DNA of 64,000 nt, taken from the NCBI GenBank assembly GCA_002633005.1, contig NMRA01000007.1:1741550-1805549 (forward strand), in the 5' to 3' direction. Below are positions 34,161 to 46,619 of the stretch, piece by piece (positions within the stretch are counted from its first letter, which is position 1; each line of letters starts with the position of its first letter). The position numbers and the translations under genes are program-made. The notes beneath the pieces were generated by a model. That model made no database searches and was not told the origin of the DNA. It saw only the letters and a list, made by a program, of their open reading frames with translations. Source of the stretch: Phoronis australis (lineage: Eukaryota; Phoronida; Phoronidae).

Positions 34161-35451
34161 TTTAAGGTTTCAGCTTCTGATCTGTTTTTGTGCCCAAGGG
34201 CTGATTGCCTGTTCGTTAGCAATAATCAAGTTAGGAGTTATTGCTTTAGCACTCTTACTTTTATTGCTTGTTATCAAGTATAACAACACCCTGGGGTTAT
34301 GTCATTTTGGCCTTAATTGATATTTGAAGTATGATTAAGATGTTTGTAATCTTGTTTGTCTTAGTATTTACCCATTGGATTTCAACTCTTTATCTGCCTA
34401 AGTGCAGGAATCTTAGCTCTCTTGTCAGGCCCTGGTGTCATGCGTTCCTGCATTGTGTGATACAGCTGTTTTCTGGCAGAGCTATGAACTTCTTCATGGG
34501 GCCCAACTATGTTTTTAGTGTCTGCTACTGTGGCTTGATTTTAGGGGCTAACTATTGATTGTAGAGAAGTTTATGTTATTTGAGCTTAATATCACTAATG
34601 TCTAAGAAATACATCCTGCACTCCTGTACCTTATCGTTTTGTTGTCATGAATGCATACAACACATTTCATTTTGGAATTTCCTACCCTGCTTAGTGCCAT
34701 GTAATGAAATGAGTTGCGTGAAAAAAGTTTCCATGGCCTGAAGCAGTTATTATCCCACGTTCTGTCTAGTGGTCTTTTCTCATTTCCCGCTGAATCAAAT
34801 CTGCTTGTAGAGGAGCTTTTCCATTAGCTTTGGTCCAAAACCAACTGTACATCTAAAGTGATATCCACACACAGACTTACCCTAGAACAAGTTACTCGTG
34901 GGACAACTTGTCAATGGGTCCGAGTGCTCTGTGAACGCTATTTAAACTAGTGCAACTTAACCTAGTTGTGACAACTTACTCCACCTTATCAAGGTATGTA
35001 GATTAACTTGTTCGAGGGTAACTTGTGCCACTTCTAATCGCTGCGTGGCTGCTGTGGTTATATACAGACGGGTTTTCTTTTATATGCCCCCTACTCACAT
35101 TAGGTGTTCATGGTAATGCACGGAGCAACACCTTCTGCCTTACCCTAGTTATTGGATATACAAATGTGTATGTGTGGATGCTCCACTCAAAAGTGGGGTA
35201 AGTTGCACTGGTGGAAGTTGTTGTGGCAGTGTTCTTCACAATTCGCTCGCGTGAAAACTGCAGCAAACATGCTGGCAGTGTGTGACGGTCAACGTTCTCC
35301 GACTCTGTAGTGCGCATGCACTTACTTGCCTTTTTACCCTTCAACAGTAATGCACAGTAATGTAAACAAAAACAAATAACTGTGTTAGGGCCTCATGTGA
35401 TGTCCAAGTGACCAGATTGATATCTCTGCCTGTGTTGCATGACATCAGATA

Positions 35452-35600
35452 TCAGGGCCCTCCATGACTTGATTTTGGGGCCAAATGTCAGCCCTGTACT
35501 CCTGTGAAAAATATTTAAAAATCACACCCAATTTCCCTAACCAGGCCCAAAAATTCCCCTACAATAATTTAAAAATTCCCCCCAGGTTAGAGTCACTTAA
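35452..35600 (+). repeat. Dispersed repeat family D, copy 2
   Basis: CAGGGCCCTCCATGACTTGATTTTGG followed by AAATTCCCC-rich sequence, matching 29691-29830. Confidence 0.55.
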
Positions 35601-38004
35601 ATGTAAAGCATTGCTTTTGCCTACTTGAGGCATTGATGGGTGGTGACCGAGGGGAAGGTTTGAATGGAATTTATGGTGATGGGGGAAGGGGTTTCCCTGA
35701 AGCAAAACACTCCCTCAGGAAGGACAGGCACCTGTCCTCAAATGTGAGAAAGGGTCCTGGATGTAGACACACTGCTGACGTGGGCTAAGATGCATTTTTG
35801 TTTCAACCATAGCTAGCCCTGAAAATTGTCAAGTCATAAATTAACTACCTGCTGAAGAGGTTTCCTATACATCTGACAAATAGACTGATCACCTGCTTTA
35901 CACTAATTTGTTCTCTTTTCCCATTTGAGTGAGACTTTGATGGTAGTAAAATGTTAGTGTAGGGAGCTGTGGTCAACTGTGGTTAACATCTTCTGTAGGT
36001 ATTGACCTTGTATTCATACTCTCCACACCATCCTGTCCACCTTATTGTGTTTGTACATACCTGGGTTTTACAACCAGGAACATGTAGGTCAATCAATAGG
36101 TTAGTCATGAACATAACCTAACTGTGTGTAGGTATTCACATTTTCACTCCATCCCTGGACTGGGGTCACTTGTTATTTAGGTACTGCTGAATTAATCACT
36201 GTATTTATTTCATGTGGTAAATAGCTGTAGGCCAATGTTCACCAGGTGGATTCATTTGCTGGAGTTTGGCCTAATGACTACAATACTGATGACCTGTGGA
36301 AAATTGATTTGAAACTTGGAAACCTAGGCTGGTTTGTTCACATGATTCTCAGTTGGTTCCATGGTGTGATTGTTAATTGTGGGTGCTAGGGTGCTAAGCT
36401 TGGTGTGTCGCCGGGCCTAATAAGGCTATGAAACAGTCACAGGTAAGGTTTTTACTAGTACATCATAGGTCCCCCCTCTGTGTGACATCTTAAAATATTG
36501 GTAGCCAGCTATATTGGCATCAGGCGAGCCACATTTTTATAGGAAACAATCTAGTTAGGTCATGTATACATATGAATGTAGTGTTGTTGATGATGAGTAA
36601 GGCAGTAAGACTATAGTGAATACCATAGGTGTGATTTATTACACTGTACTACCTGGTCACTCATACTTTGTTATCAGGCTGGCTAAAGGGGGAGTGGCCA
36701 GTGTTTGCCTTCTTTATCAGTGTGACTGGCTCTGTTCAAGAGGTGCTACTAAACAGTTCAAGGGAGCATGGAGTTATCTGACCAAGGTCATGGTAGGGTC
36801 GGCATTGTTGTGGGTAAAAGGTTGAACTGATAATTGTAACCCATGTAGAAAATTCTCTTCAACTACCTGTTGTGTGTTGTGACTCTAGAGATGTAGCCGA
36901 ACTTTTCAATAGGTTCGCATTGGTCTTTCGTTGGAGCTTTGAGACAGATTTACTTGTTTTGTTCATGTATGGTACGTATGTTCATTGTACAGGTACAGTA
37001 GACTTGAGTTAATTTTATGTGTGACTGAGTTATTTACCAAAAATAAGAACATGTCTGGGAACATTAAGGCATGAGACTGTCTTCTCAGCAGCAATATCTC
37101 TTAGACTGTTACATTCTCCCAGCAAGTTAATGAGGCTTGGGCTAGTGATTTTGCACTAAGAGTCTTTGGAATCCATTCATAGCATATATGTAACTGTAGT
37201 ATTTTCACTTGAGTGTAGGTTGTTGGAGGTTGTTTTCGCAGGTATTATGTAACACAGTAATGGTGCCATCCATGACCTTTCTGAATACAATCAATAGTGA
37301 CTGAAGGCCAGGTCAAATAGGATTTACTTGTCACTATCTATGTTCAATTCGCACATCATCTGAGTCACTTAATATAACTTGTCTGGCAGGCTAATATATT
37401 TGAGATTATCAGATTAACATTTCGATTTTGTCACTTTGGAAAAATTCAGTCTACAGCTGTGTTTACCCATTATTCATTCAGCTTTATGTGGGCATATGTG
37501 CCAGAGTGGGATTTGGTGGGTGTTGGTGAACCTGAACCAAGTGCCTAGCTTTACCAGGCTCTTCTGAAAGATTCTCTTCACCAGGTTGAGTACCATATTG
37601 GTCCAGAATTTCATTATCTTCCTGTCGTAGTACTTTAAAAGTTGTTGTTTCATTTTATATTTGGTATACATCTTGGGTCTCGACTCGAGACTTGAACGTC
37701 TGAATTTTCACTGGCTAGTGTTCACCGTGTTACATACCTCAATGAATAACTGGTTCTTATGAGAATCGATTTTAGTTCCCAGTTTTGTTGTGACAGACAA
37801 CCATCTTGTGCCTGTATGTTTATCCCAGTCATAACACACATTAGAGAAAATTTATTCTGGAGTACATAGTGCTGTATGTGCCGTTAGAGCAAAATTTATT
37901 AAAAATTAGGGTGGGCGTTGAACTGAATCTGCTGGTTATAATCAAATAATTAGATACTTAGTGCTTGTCAAAGTAAACCTGTATGACTTCCAACATTCCC
38001 CTTA

Positions 38005-38200
38005 CACTTAAAGGGACACTTTCGTTTTTATGACTGAAAAATGCGTTTTGGGATTCTTGTACGATGGAATAGGCCTTTTGGAGTTATGAGCTTTGACCAG
38101 AACTGTAAAACAATGAATTATTTGTACTTTTGTGATTTTATTACAAATTGCTAATTCTCGCCGTTGTCTGCCAGACATTTATGCAAATCAAGGCTGATAA
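38005..38200 (+). repeat. Dispersed repeat family C, copy 3 (best copy)
   Basis: Runs CTTAAAGGGACAC ... GACTGAAAAATGCG ... GAGTTATGAGCTTTGACCAGAACT ... GATTTTATTACAAATTGC ... CTCGCCGTTGTCTGCCAGAC. Other copies: 18780-18930 and 27935-28050 on this strand, 50235-50370 reversed. Confidence 0.65.
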
Positions 38201-38231
38201 CTTTACTAGTTTAATACTCTAACACGTAGTT

Positions 38232-38310
38232 GGTGGGTTTCAGCTCAGCCAGTAGAGGGTTTCACTACAAGGCAAGAAATTTCAGGTTCGAATCCACGGT
38301 GGGGTTGATC
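38232..38310 (+). repeat. tRNA-like sequence, probable SINE head or tRNA pseudogene
   Basis: CAGCTCAGCCAGTAGAGG resembles a tRNA D-arm/A box, and GGTTCGAATCC at 38285-38295 is a textbook B box. They are about 35 bases apart, as in tRNA genes. The acceptor stem does not pair well, so a functional tRNA is unlikely. It lies about 30 bp after the family C copy. Confidence 0.5.
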
Positions 38311-38921
38311 TCAGTAAAAGAATTTTCTTGCTAGTAATGTCGCATTATCAAACAACACATGTGACCTTAGGGCTGTGTTCAACCAAGTTAGTTCTCAATA
38401 CAAGAGTAAAAAAAACAAAAGGGAAATGGCATAAAGCGTTGTACCATCTGTTTATAGAAATCACGTGGTTTCACTGTGAAGTTTTTCTTTTTGACAAAAT
38501 TGCCCGTTCCCTGCCCGTTTTAAATCAAGAAGTTAAGAATGAAATTGGCGAGAGCTCAAGTGAGACTGAACACTTAGTTGTTACTATCTTGCTGGTTTCT
38601 TAAGACTGCTGCTCCTGTTTCAAATATTTCCAATTGTGTTAGGGACAATAGCTGCTGCAGTAGTAGAGTGAGCATTCAATAAAGGTGCACTGTGAGTACT
38701 ATCTGGGTATTGATTGGAAGGTAAATAGAAAAACATCTTTGGTATAGTTGGTTGACACAATGGCTGAGATGATAACACTGATGGCCTTTCCCTATTGTAC
38801 AACATTATGGAGGCCTGAAGGAAGTATTAATTTAAAGGGATGTTTCCTTTCTACTCAGGACCATATGATAGAAATTGTGAAAGTGGCTGTTAGTCCTTGC
38901 CATGACAGCAATACCCTTATC

Positions 38922-39270
38922 CTGAATTCAACTCTCTTTTTTGGAGGTAGAAAAGTGCATTTGCACAGTTTATCTATTCAAAAGGTAGGGTTGGCTGCTA
39001 ACACATTTCTGAGCCAAGTCAAACTAGTGAAGAACAATTCACGTCTCACTCAGCTGTTCAAATTTTTTGTCTGTATTGCAAGTCAGCAATTGCCTCATAC
39101 TGAATTCAACTGTCTTTTGTGGAGGTAGAAAAGTGCATTTGCACAATTTATCTATTGTTCAAAAGGTAGGGCTGGCTGCTAACACACTTCTCAGCCAAGT
39201 CAAATTTGTGAAGAACGATTCATGTCTCACTCAGCTGTTCAAATTTTTTATGTCTGTATTGCAAGTCACT
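38922..39270 (+). repeat. Two-copy tandem duplication, period 178 bp
   Basis: Both copies run from CTGAATTCAACT through GGAGGTAGAAAAGTGCATTTG to CACTCAGCTGTTCAAATTTTTT and ATTGCAAGTCA. Small substitutions and indels separate them. Unlike the N-flanked duplications there is no gap between copies, so it may be genuine. Confidence 0.9.
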
Positions 39271-41644
39271 ATGTAACAATAAAATTTTGTAGGGACAAAT
39301 GGCATTAATCAATAGTGTTATAATGTAAAGTAGTGCTTAGCAAGCCTGAAGTGTACAACTGCAAGGCAAGTGCCCTACCAAGGTGCAGCATTGCAGGTAA
39401 ATACTGCAGAAACTGAGAATGAAGTGGCTATTGGTTTCTACCATTTAAACAAATTAGGGACGCCACGTGCAATGGGAGGCTTTGGAGAAGCAATGGGGCT
39501 GAACACCATGAGCCAGTGACTCTTAGCACTTTGTGGCTGTACCAGGAGGTACTTCTTCGCTGCCAGTGGCATTAAGAATATTTTTACTTCGTCAAATGGT
39601 CCTTTTGTATTGTATGTGATTAGACTTGGTGCATTTTAAATAAACTAATATGAAATTACCTTCTCATCATGTGGAGGCCACTGGTGTCCAGCACTATGTG
39701 ATCAGTTGCCACATTGCTACTTGGAAAGTATCTGGTAGAAATAATAAATGATGGATTTGACCCGACTTCCACTCAACAGAATTTCAGCAATTTCAGTAAC
39801 ATTATATATAAAGTGACTAATAACATTCTTTTGACGGTATTTATTTGGCAGAAAATCTATGGTGAAAATTTGAAATTGACTGGCGTCATTTTATGATTCG
39901 GTGTGTTATGCTACAAAGTTTCAAAGAAGTCTTCTAAAATCCATCTTTGTTTTGTCTACCACTTCATGGCCTACACAGTTGAGCCAGAATGTTTTCATTA
40001 GTTCCTTTGCCCATAACAATTGGCTCTCCAGCTCAAGTGGAGGACTTTCTGTGTGCAAACAGTCTCTAACCTGACCTTCAATACAAGACTGTGAAATCAG
40101 CACTTGGCCACCAAGATGGCCGATTCTGTGCTAGATTTCATGGAAGGTGTAGATTTGTCTTGATGTCTTTGTGGATGCGGGTCACCGCCTCTTGTTTTGC
40201 TCCATTTGACAGTTAGTCATGGCTGAGCTGCCATCTGGGTAGCTAAGAGTACTATAGAGCTTGTGGTTATTGATATGACTTGGAGGTCTGTTGAAGTTCT
40301 ACCTAATGTCAGTTTTTAGTAGTTTACCCAGTTGTATTGATGATAATTGCTTTAACTTAATGTCTTGGTTAACTGATAGCAGTATTGATTTTACAATGAG
40401 TTTTTTTAATGGCTTTGGAAGTTGTTGTTTATGAGATAATTAGGAAGTGTTCATCTGTTTCTAGAAAACTTGTTTATCAAGTACTTAGAAGTTATGTTAT
40501 TGGATTTGAAGTTGTCATTTAGTACTTACGTTGCCAATGTTCCTTGATTCTAGGCGCACGCCTATTCTTATCAACAATTTGGTATGTTCTTAAGTCTTGA
40601 ACAATACACAGATTTACAACTGTCCTTTTCAATATTACCTATTTCATGTCTGATTCTGCAGAGCGTGATCTACAGCACTCTTAACTAAAATAAAAGCTCA
40701 CTAATTGCGGAAAAATAATGGCCAAAAATTGACCTCTCGTCATTCTTCTTAGGCTTCAAACATTTTCTGGTATCAGCTGTGGTATCGAACTTAAACTTGA
40801 GAAAGCATTTATTTGATACTACTTATGTAAAAAGTGGAGAAATAAAACTTGACTTGTCCATCATATTTTGTCATAAATTTGTGAGATTTTATGGTAGATT
40901 CTGTAAATGTTTCTTGGGTGGACCTGTCTGGCTTCTGCTGCAGCCGCGCAGTGCATCTTTCATTGAATCATGTTACTTGTACTGTTGTACATCTATGTTA
41001 CTTGTCCATGTATCTGTATCTGCTACTGGTTAACATCCAGCCAAGTTGTTGCACCATGTTGAGCCATGGTTATGTACACACACATTCTTTCATTAGGTAA
41101 TTACCATAGATTTACCCATTAGATTCTCATTAAGCACACATGTAACTGGACTTTGGGCTCTTGTACTGTGGGCCAACCATAGCATCCTCCCAGGAGTTTT
41201 AGTTTTTAGGTGGCTCATCAGTTATTGTTATTGACTGTTCATTGGTTGTTGGTAAATTTTCTTTATATTCGAGCAGAATTGATTTCCGTAATTGTCATTG
41301 TTCATTTTCTCAAGTTCACTGGATAACTCAAAACGTTCCACCCTGCCTTGGTGAGGTTTTGCACTTGGCCATGTTATTTAGAGTATCGATTTTAACCTTT
41401 TCGAGGAACATTGTTTTGACTGAATCGTTTTAAGAACGTGGGTTTTCCATAGGTTTGGATAATCATTTACCTTGTGAAGGCTATTACTTTACTGTTTATT
41501 AATTTTTTTAATGTAAAGTTATTTAAAACTCATGTCATGTTGGTTTGCGGATAAGCTTGGCATGGAAGTATAATGGTTGAATTAAGGATAGTGTTCAAAT
41601 TAATGACTTGCTACCTTAGCACAGTTTCAACTTGGAGACCTTGG

Positions 41645-41680
41645 TATTTAAACTTACTATACAACGCTAGTGTCAGTCGT
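41645..41680 (+). promoter_or_regulatory. PALS1: Possible internal core promoter (TATA-like plus initiator)
   Basis: TATTTAAA at 41645-41652 is followed about 30 bp later by TCAGTC (A at 41675), the classical TATA-initiator spacing. It lies 92 bp before the ATG inside the 41759-41866 exon, so it could start a transcript that skips the extra PDZ. An out-of-frame ATG at 41741 argues against efficient use. Confidence 0.22.
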
Positions 41681-41758
41681 CAGTCGGTCGTGATTCTAGT
41701 CGGTCATAAGTTGACAGTCAGTACATCCAAGCAGTTTTCCATGCACCTGTGTTTGCAG

Positions 41759-41866
41759 TGGACACCATGTCCCAAAAAGACCAGAACAACTGGGTTTGCT
41801 TCCCAACTGATGCAGAGTCAGATGTACAGCCTTTCTATTGGAGCTGGGACGAAGGAACAATCAATG
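41759..41866 (+). CDS. PALS1: PALS1 candidate symmetric cassette exon or alternative first exon (36 codons)
   Basis: A GTGTTTGCAG acceptor and a GTATCA donor bracket exactly 108 bases with phase 1 at both ends. Inserting it between exon 4 (phase 1 out) and the 45744 exon (phase 1 in) keeps the whole frame open. It encodes VDTMSQKDQNNWVCFPTDAE, then an aromatic/acidic run ending WSWDEGTIN. The ATG at 41767 in ACACC context could instead start a shorter isoform. I know of no homologous segment in vertebrate PALS1. The longer open frame reported over this interval is a different, non-coding frame. Confidence 0.55.
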
Positions 41867-44800
41867 GTATCATATTTGAACTTTTGCTGCTATTAAGATA
41901 GCTCATTGCCTAGTTCCAGTCAAGTTGATCGTCTCTCAAATTGTGATTTTGAAATGTCTGCGTGCAAACAGGTGGATTTTACAGTAGTATTTCAATACAG
42001 GTGAAGCAAATGTTTGTTCTGCATACATTCTGTCTTTGCACAACCTCAACTTTGGCTCTGTGTTGGCATTGATGTTTGTACTGAGGCCTGTCACCTAATC
42101 AGGCAACACTGTTCACCCCAGAAGAAAATAGAGACTAGACCACTATAAAGCTGAAAGCTATTTAGAGTTAATTAAAACTCTAGTTTTCGCTGGTTACTTG
42201 TGTGTATTCTGGTTAGGGACGCCATTTTCTCAGTTCATAGTATATTGCTGGTCTGGCCCGCCATCATGCTTTCTGTTTGCATGGTAATTTGCCTGGGTTT
42301 TCCCGTTTGTTTTGGCCCTGCATTGAAATGGTGTCAGTTATTCTTGGTTGTGATCCAGTGTGGTATTTCGGTATCATCTGATGAGACAATAGCCTGTACT
42401 ATAATCTACCGACTGACCTGCTTTTGGAAAGGCTGTGTTCCAATGACGTATATTGCACGTCTGCCCCTCTCCCGTCTAATGGTGATCACATGACAGGGCT
42501 TCGACACAGGCGAGTAAATCCTCGAATATACAAGTCGAAAAAGTAGAAAATACGAATAGAAAATTGACATCTGGCATTTTTCTTTTGGACACCACATTTT
42601 ATGAGCGACACTTTTGTTTTCAAGCGGATAATTTAGCCTGTGTAGAGCACTGCACATTATTAGTTGTGTCACCTTTAACAGAGGTGTGGCGAATTCGTTA
42701 ACGTTTGGTATGAATACCTCTTCATTATAAGCCATTTGATTTCCAGGCTCATTCAAGTGTCCTGACTGATAGAAATCGTTAATAAATGCTGTGTTACTGT
42801 CATGAACAGGAAGTTTGTGGCTTTCAATTAGCGAGGGCAGTAGTTCTGGTCCAAGTTTCACTGTTGTGCTGTCTATTTTAATATGAAGTCTAAACAGTTG
42901 TGTTGTCAGGTTGTGTCTGGTATAATGTCCCTCAAGTAGTGTATGCATGACTTGGCATTATGCCATGTTTTATGGCAAAAAATGAATCATGTTACGATGT
43001 ATGAAGTGTTACCCAAACAAAATTCTTAGACTTCGTCTGAACTTCCAACTGCCAAAAGATATTGTGGTAGACTGACAGCAGTCTTTGAGGGGTGGAGGCA
43101 CTTGTTGCTTAGCAACCTCAGTGGCTGTGAAATTACTGGATGTTGCTTAGATTGAGCCCAGTCTGGAAGTGGCTGTAAATCCCCAGAGAAGCAGCACACA
43201 GCGTCTTGGGAGCTGGGCCAGACGTGACTGTTGATGCTCTTTGATCTAGGCTAATGTGAGGCAGCTTTTAGTGGTATTTAAGAGGTGTTCCCAGTACATT
43301 ATGCAAAAGAATCTTAGTTGTTACTTTGATCGTTTTAACAGCTTTCCAAGGTGAAACATGAATGATGGATATGTCTTGCTGAATGTTTATGTGATGTGTA
43401 TTGATCAAACAAAAGTCACCTGTCATCCAGTTATGTCTTTTTCTCCTGTTATGAATTTCATTGCAGTCATCTTATTAGATTTGTTAAACCTTGAACTTTT
43501 ATGCTAGCTGGACAGTATGCATTAGCACTTGAGTTACCAAAAACAGTGCATCCTAGTCCCTACAGAGAACAAGTTTTTAGCGCATGGTTAAACCATTTCA
43601 AAGTTCACCTGATCAGTGTATGATTGATTGATAATTGCATGCCCAGTTAAATCTTTTGTAATTAATGCTATCCTGTTGAGCAGTTAGTTGTCCAATCACT
43701 GTGCCAGGTTCCTATTGATTAAAGTAGGAAGGTCTATGTATTACCTATCTGTGTTGTATCTAGCCAGAAACAAACCTACCCGCACTACAAGCATCGACAG
43801 CAGAGACCTGCTGATAAAAAGATGTAACGATAACCTAAGGCTATATAAGATCTAAAAAGTTTGTTCAAGCGACTACAAATTCACAAGTTTTTAAATCTAC
43901 TGAGCTGAAGTACTGCACCTCACCACTAACATCACTCATAGTATAGGCATATCAGTGGACAGGTATGAATCAGATTTTATCAGTATTGAGTTGACCTATT
44001 TCGAACAAAGTTTTGCCTTGTGAAGATAAGATTGTTTTGGAAGGCGTGGTTGAAATTTGCATGTTGTCAGACGCTGCTGCAGACGCTGGTTTCCGTATCC
44101 TCACCTTTTTATCAAGTGAATTAACCATAGAAACTTGCCTTGTTTTTATCGATCTTTATTAATCATGTTCTCCAACCCTGATCTGCTTTTTTAATCCTCA
44201 TCCGATTACGGTATTTGGTTTATTTTTAACGAGGTAAATCTTGTCGGGTTACCACGGAAAATATCGTGCAATGTAATTTGAGCACTTCTGTCGTGAAGCA
44301 GGTGCCTTCGATTAGAAAAAATAAATTAAAATGCTGTGTAGTCCTCAGAATTTGTTTTGAGTGTAAAGGATTGTCGGCATCAGTCATATAGCCTTGCTGG
44401 TTTTGAGGCTCATCTTTAGTACCCAAAACAGTTAAAAGCAGTTTTTTTGTAGTCTTTGAAGAACAATTCTTTATTGGCCTTAAGGAAAGTTTCTTGTGTG
44501 ACTGAAATTTTTTATCATTTTGTCACAACGGATTTGTACTCTGTAAAGATGTGAACATCTAGTGCTACCTGTTTTTTAGTGTGATGGGCCATCCCACTCT
44601 AATTTTGAGCCCCTAAGATCAAATATGACCACCATGTTCAAATGTTTAACCCCCATGCTCAATTTCTGATTGATTGTCGTATCAATTGAGCTTTTTAAGT
44701 GGTCTTGACCTATAAAATGTGTAGTCTCATTGTCACACTTTTCAGCTTAGTATTCACTGCAGTCAGAATATTAACAATTTTATTGAAAGTACAAGCTAAA

Positions 44801-45743
44801 TTAGAATTCACAAAATCTTTAACCAAGAACGCTTAGCGAGGAGGGGGAGTCTGCCTTTCGGGACTTGATTGAACACTGTGCTTTAATCTTGGTGAGAACA
44901 CCTACATTCATATTGTTTTACTACATGATGAAAGTTTGTCGATTTCAGACAATAACAATTGCAAAAATTGCACATTTTTCATTTTTAAGTGGTTCTATTT
45001 CTAGTGCATTGTTGTTAATGCTCACATTTTTCAAATGTTGTCTGATGCAATGATTACTCCGCTGTAGAGAATTTCAACTCGGCAGGAATTGCAAATTTCA
45101 CACCCCCAGAATCTAAGGCCATGATGGCCCTACAGTCTCGGTAATTTCATTTTGGCATGGGTCAAGTGTTTGTTTTTTATTGTACTATTTATTAGATATT
45201 TCACGCAGTTTTTTTTGTCAAACAACATTTTTAACCTTAGACATTATTTAACATTTTGATAATGACTGATTGGCAAAAACAAAAAATAACTGACCTTATA
45301 TATGAACTAAGGGTATTGGCTTATATGTGACTATAAGGCCATTGTCTTCTATTCTGAGTCATTTGCATTTTCAAGGGTTTTCAAAAAGTATTTGGCCTAT
45401 AGGGCCATGGCCTTATGTTTTGGGTACAATACATGTTTGAAAGTTCATGTCCATACTATGGAGGGTTCACATATAGGCTACAGTCCTTAAGCCTGGACTA
45501 ATTTTACATTAGCCATGTTCACAGTTTTTTCCTAGGAACACACATTTGCACATTCTATCCAAAAGTGTGAGCTGTTTATGTTACCCTGTTTACATTCACA
45601 TATCAGCCTGTGTGGAGCCGCAATGTGTTTTTCTTACTCTCTATTTTTCTTGCCCTGATTACTACTTGTTACTTGTTTTAAATTGTTCGCCCATGAGTCA
45701 TACAATTCCAAGCAACTCTTATTCAGTTTTCACTTTTTTGTAG
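41867..45743 (+). other. PALS1: PALS1 intron before the Par6-binding exon (3.9 kb)
   Basis: Contains a 180-codon minus-strand open frame (42406-42948) with no recognisable domain or splice context, judged chance. No clear repeat family or exon seen. Confidence 0.6.
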
Positions 45744-46619
45744 TTCCCAACATTAACAGTGTACAGAGTGCCTATGTGATAGCCGTGGAAGATCAGGCAA
45801 GGCAGAGACTCGAGAAACTAGCGGCACTAAACCGGGTCCAGCCGGTGGACATGACAAAAATCTCTGGCCTGAATGAGCTGGATGAAACCACAGACATCGT
45901 TAACAACCCGATCTATGTGACCACGAATTTTAACAACAGTGGTGCCGAGTCGTTACCGTCCAATGGTCAGTCTGACATCGAGGACGTCAACCGTGCTAAT
46001 TCTGTGAACTCAGTCACACATAGTGCAATGAATGGACATAGTGAGACTGCTGTTGTTAATGGCTACATGACTGAGAATGGTGATGACTATGTCATCAGTC
46101 CCAACAAGCCGCATCGTGAAATGGCTATCGATGTGCCAGAGACTTTCATTGCGTCCAAGAAGGAGCGTCCTAGCTACCCACCGCCCCAGCCGTCTCACCC
46201 CGCCCCAACCCCACCACAGAAGAATTCGCCAGCTGTGCCAAGGAAAACCACTCACGAGGATATGGGTAGTAATGGCTCGCTGTCACGTGACAAACAGGAC
46301 CAGTTGGAGCGAATCCGTAAACACCAGGAGGAGTTGAAAAAGAGGCGAGAGGAAGAGAACAAGTTCATTCGTGAGCAGGAGTTTCTGCGCAATTCGATAC
46401 GTGAGTCAAAGAAACTCGCCAACTTAGAACAGAACAGGAAACCACCGCCACTAGAGGGCGTGGTCAACCCTGTGTTTGATGAGGACGAGAATGGTGCAAC
46501 GACGCCAGACATACATGAGGCATCCACATTGCCAGCCAGGGGGCGGCGAGACATCCCCGACGTGGGAGCAGTCAGACGGGAACCCGTCCCCCACGAGAGG
46601 CAACTCAAAACTACACCAG
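45744..46619 (+). CDS. PALS1: PALS1 coding exon 5: Par6-binding region, Pro-rich and coiled segment
   Basis: CTTTTTTGTAG acceptor (phase 1 in), ACACCAG|GTGAGT donor (phase 1 out). Residues 138-430. MNGHSE (Met codon 46028) parallels the MNGH near the vertebrate PALS1 start. HREMAIDVP at 261-269 corresponds to vertebrate HREMAVDCP in conserved region 1, where the Val needed for Par6 binding is a conservative Ile266 here. A Pro-rich stretch (about 278-302) follows. QLERIRKHQEELKKRREEE (from about 324) matches the conserved charged helix of region 2. NPVFDEDE matches NPMFDTEE. The last third is linker. Everything before Met46028 is an extension relative to vertebrates. Confidence 0.95.

Larger units (their letters stand above)
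32585..41758 (+). other. PALS1: PALS1 intron 4, first part (9.2 kb)
   Basis: Contains a degenerate ~135-bp tandem array (33545-34160), a family D copy, a family C copy followed by a tRNA-like block (38005-38310), and a 178-bp tandem duplication (38922-39270). No exon recognised before 41759. If the cassette exon is skipped, this intron runs to 45743 and spans 13.2 kb. Confidence 0.6.

Noticed and set aside
38232-38310. A functional tRNA gene
   Set aside because: The A and B boxes are good, but the acceptor and anticodon stems do not pair convincingly. It is better read as a SINE head or pseudogene.
41573-41896. 107-codon plus-strand open frame overlapping the cassette exon
   Set aside because: It is a different frame from the spliced 36-codon segment and lacks splice boundaries or recognisable sequence.
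42406-42948. 180-codon minus-strand open frame inside a PALS1 intron
   Set aside because: It has no recognisable domain, a protein-unlike composition and no splice context. One open frame of this length is expected by chance in 64 kb of six-frame sequence.
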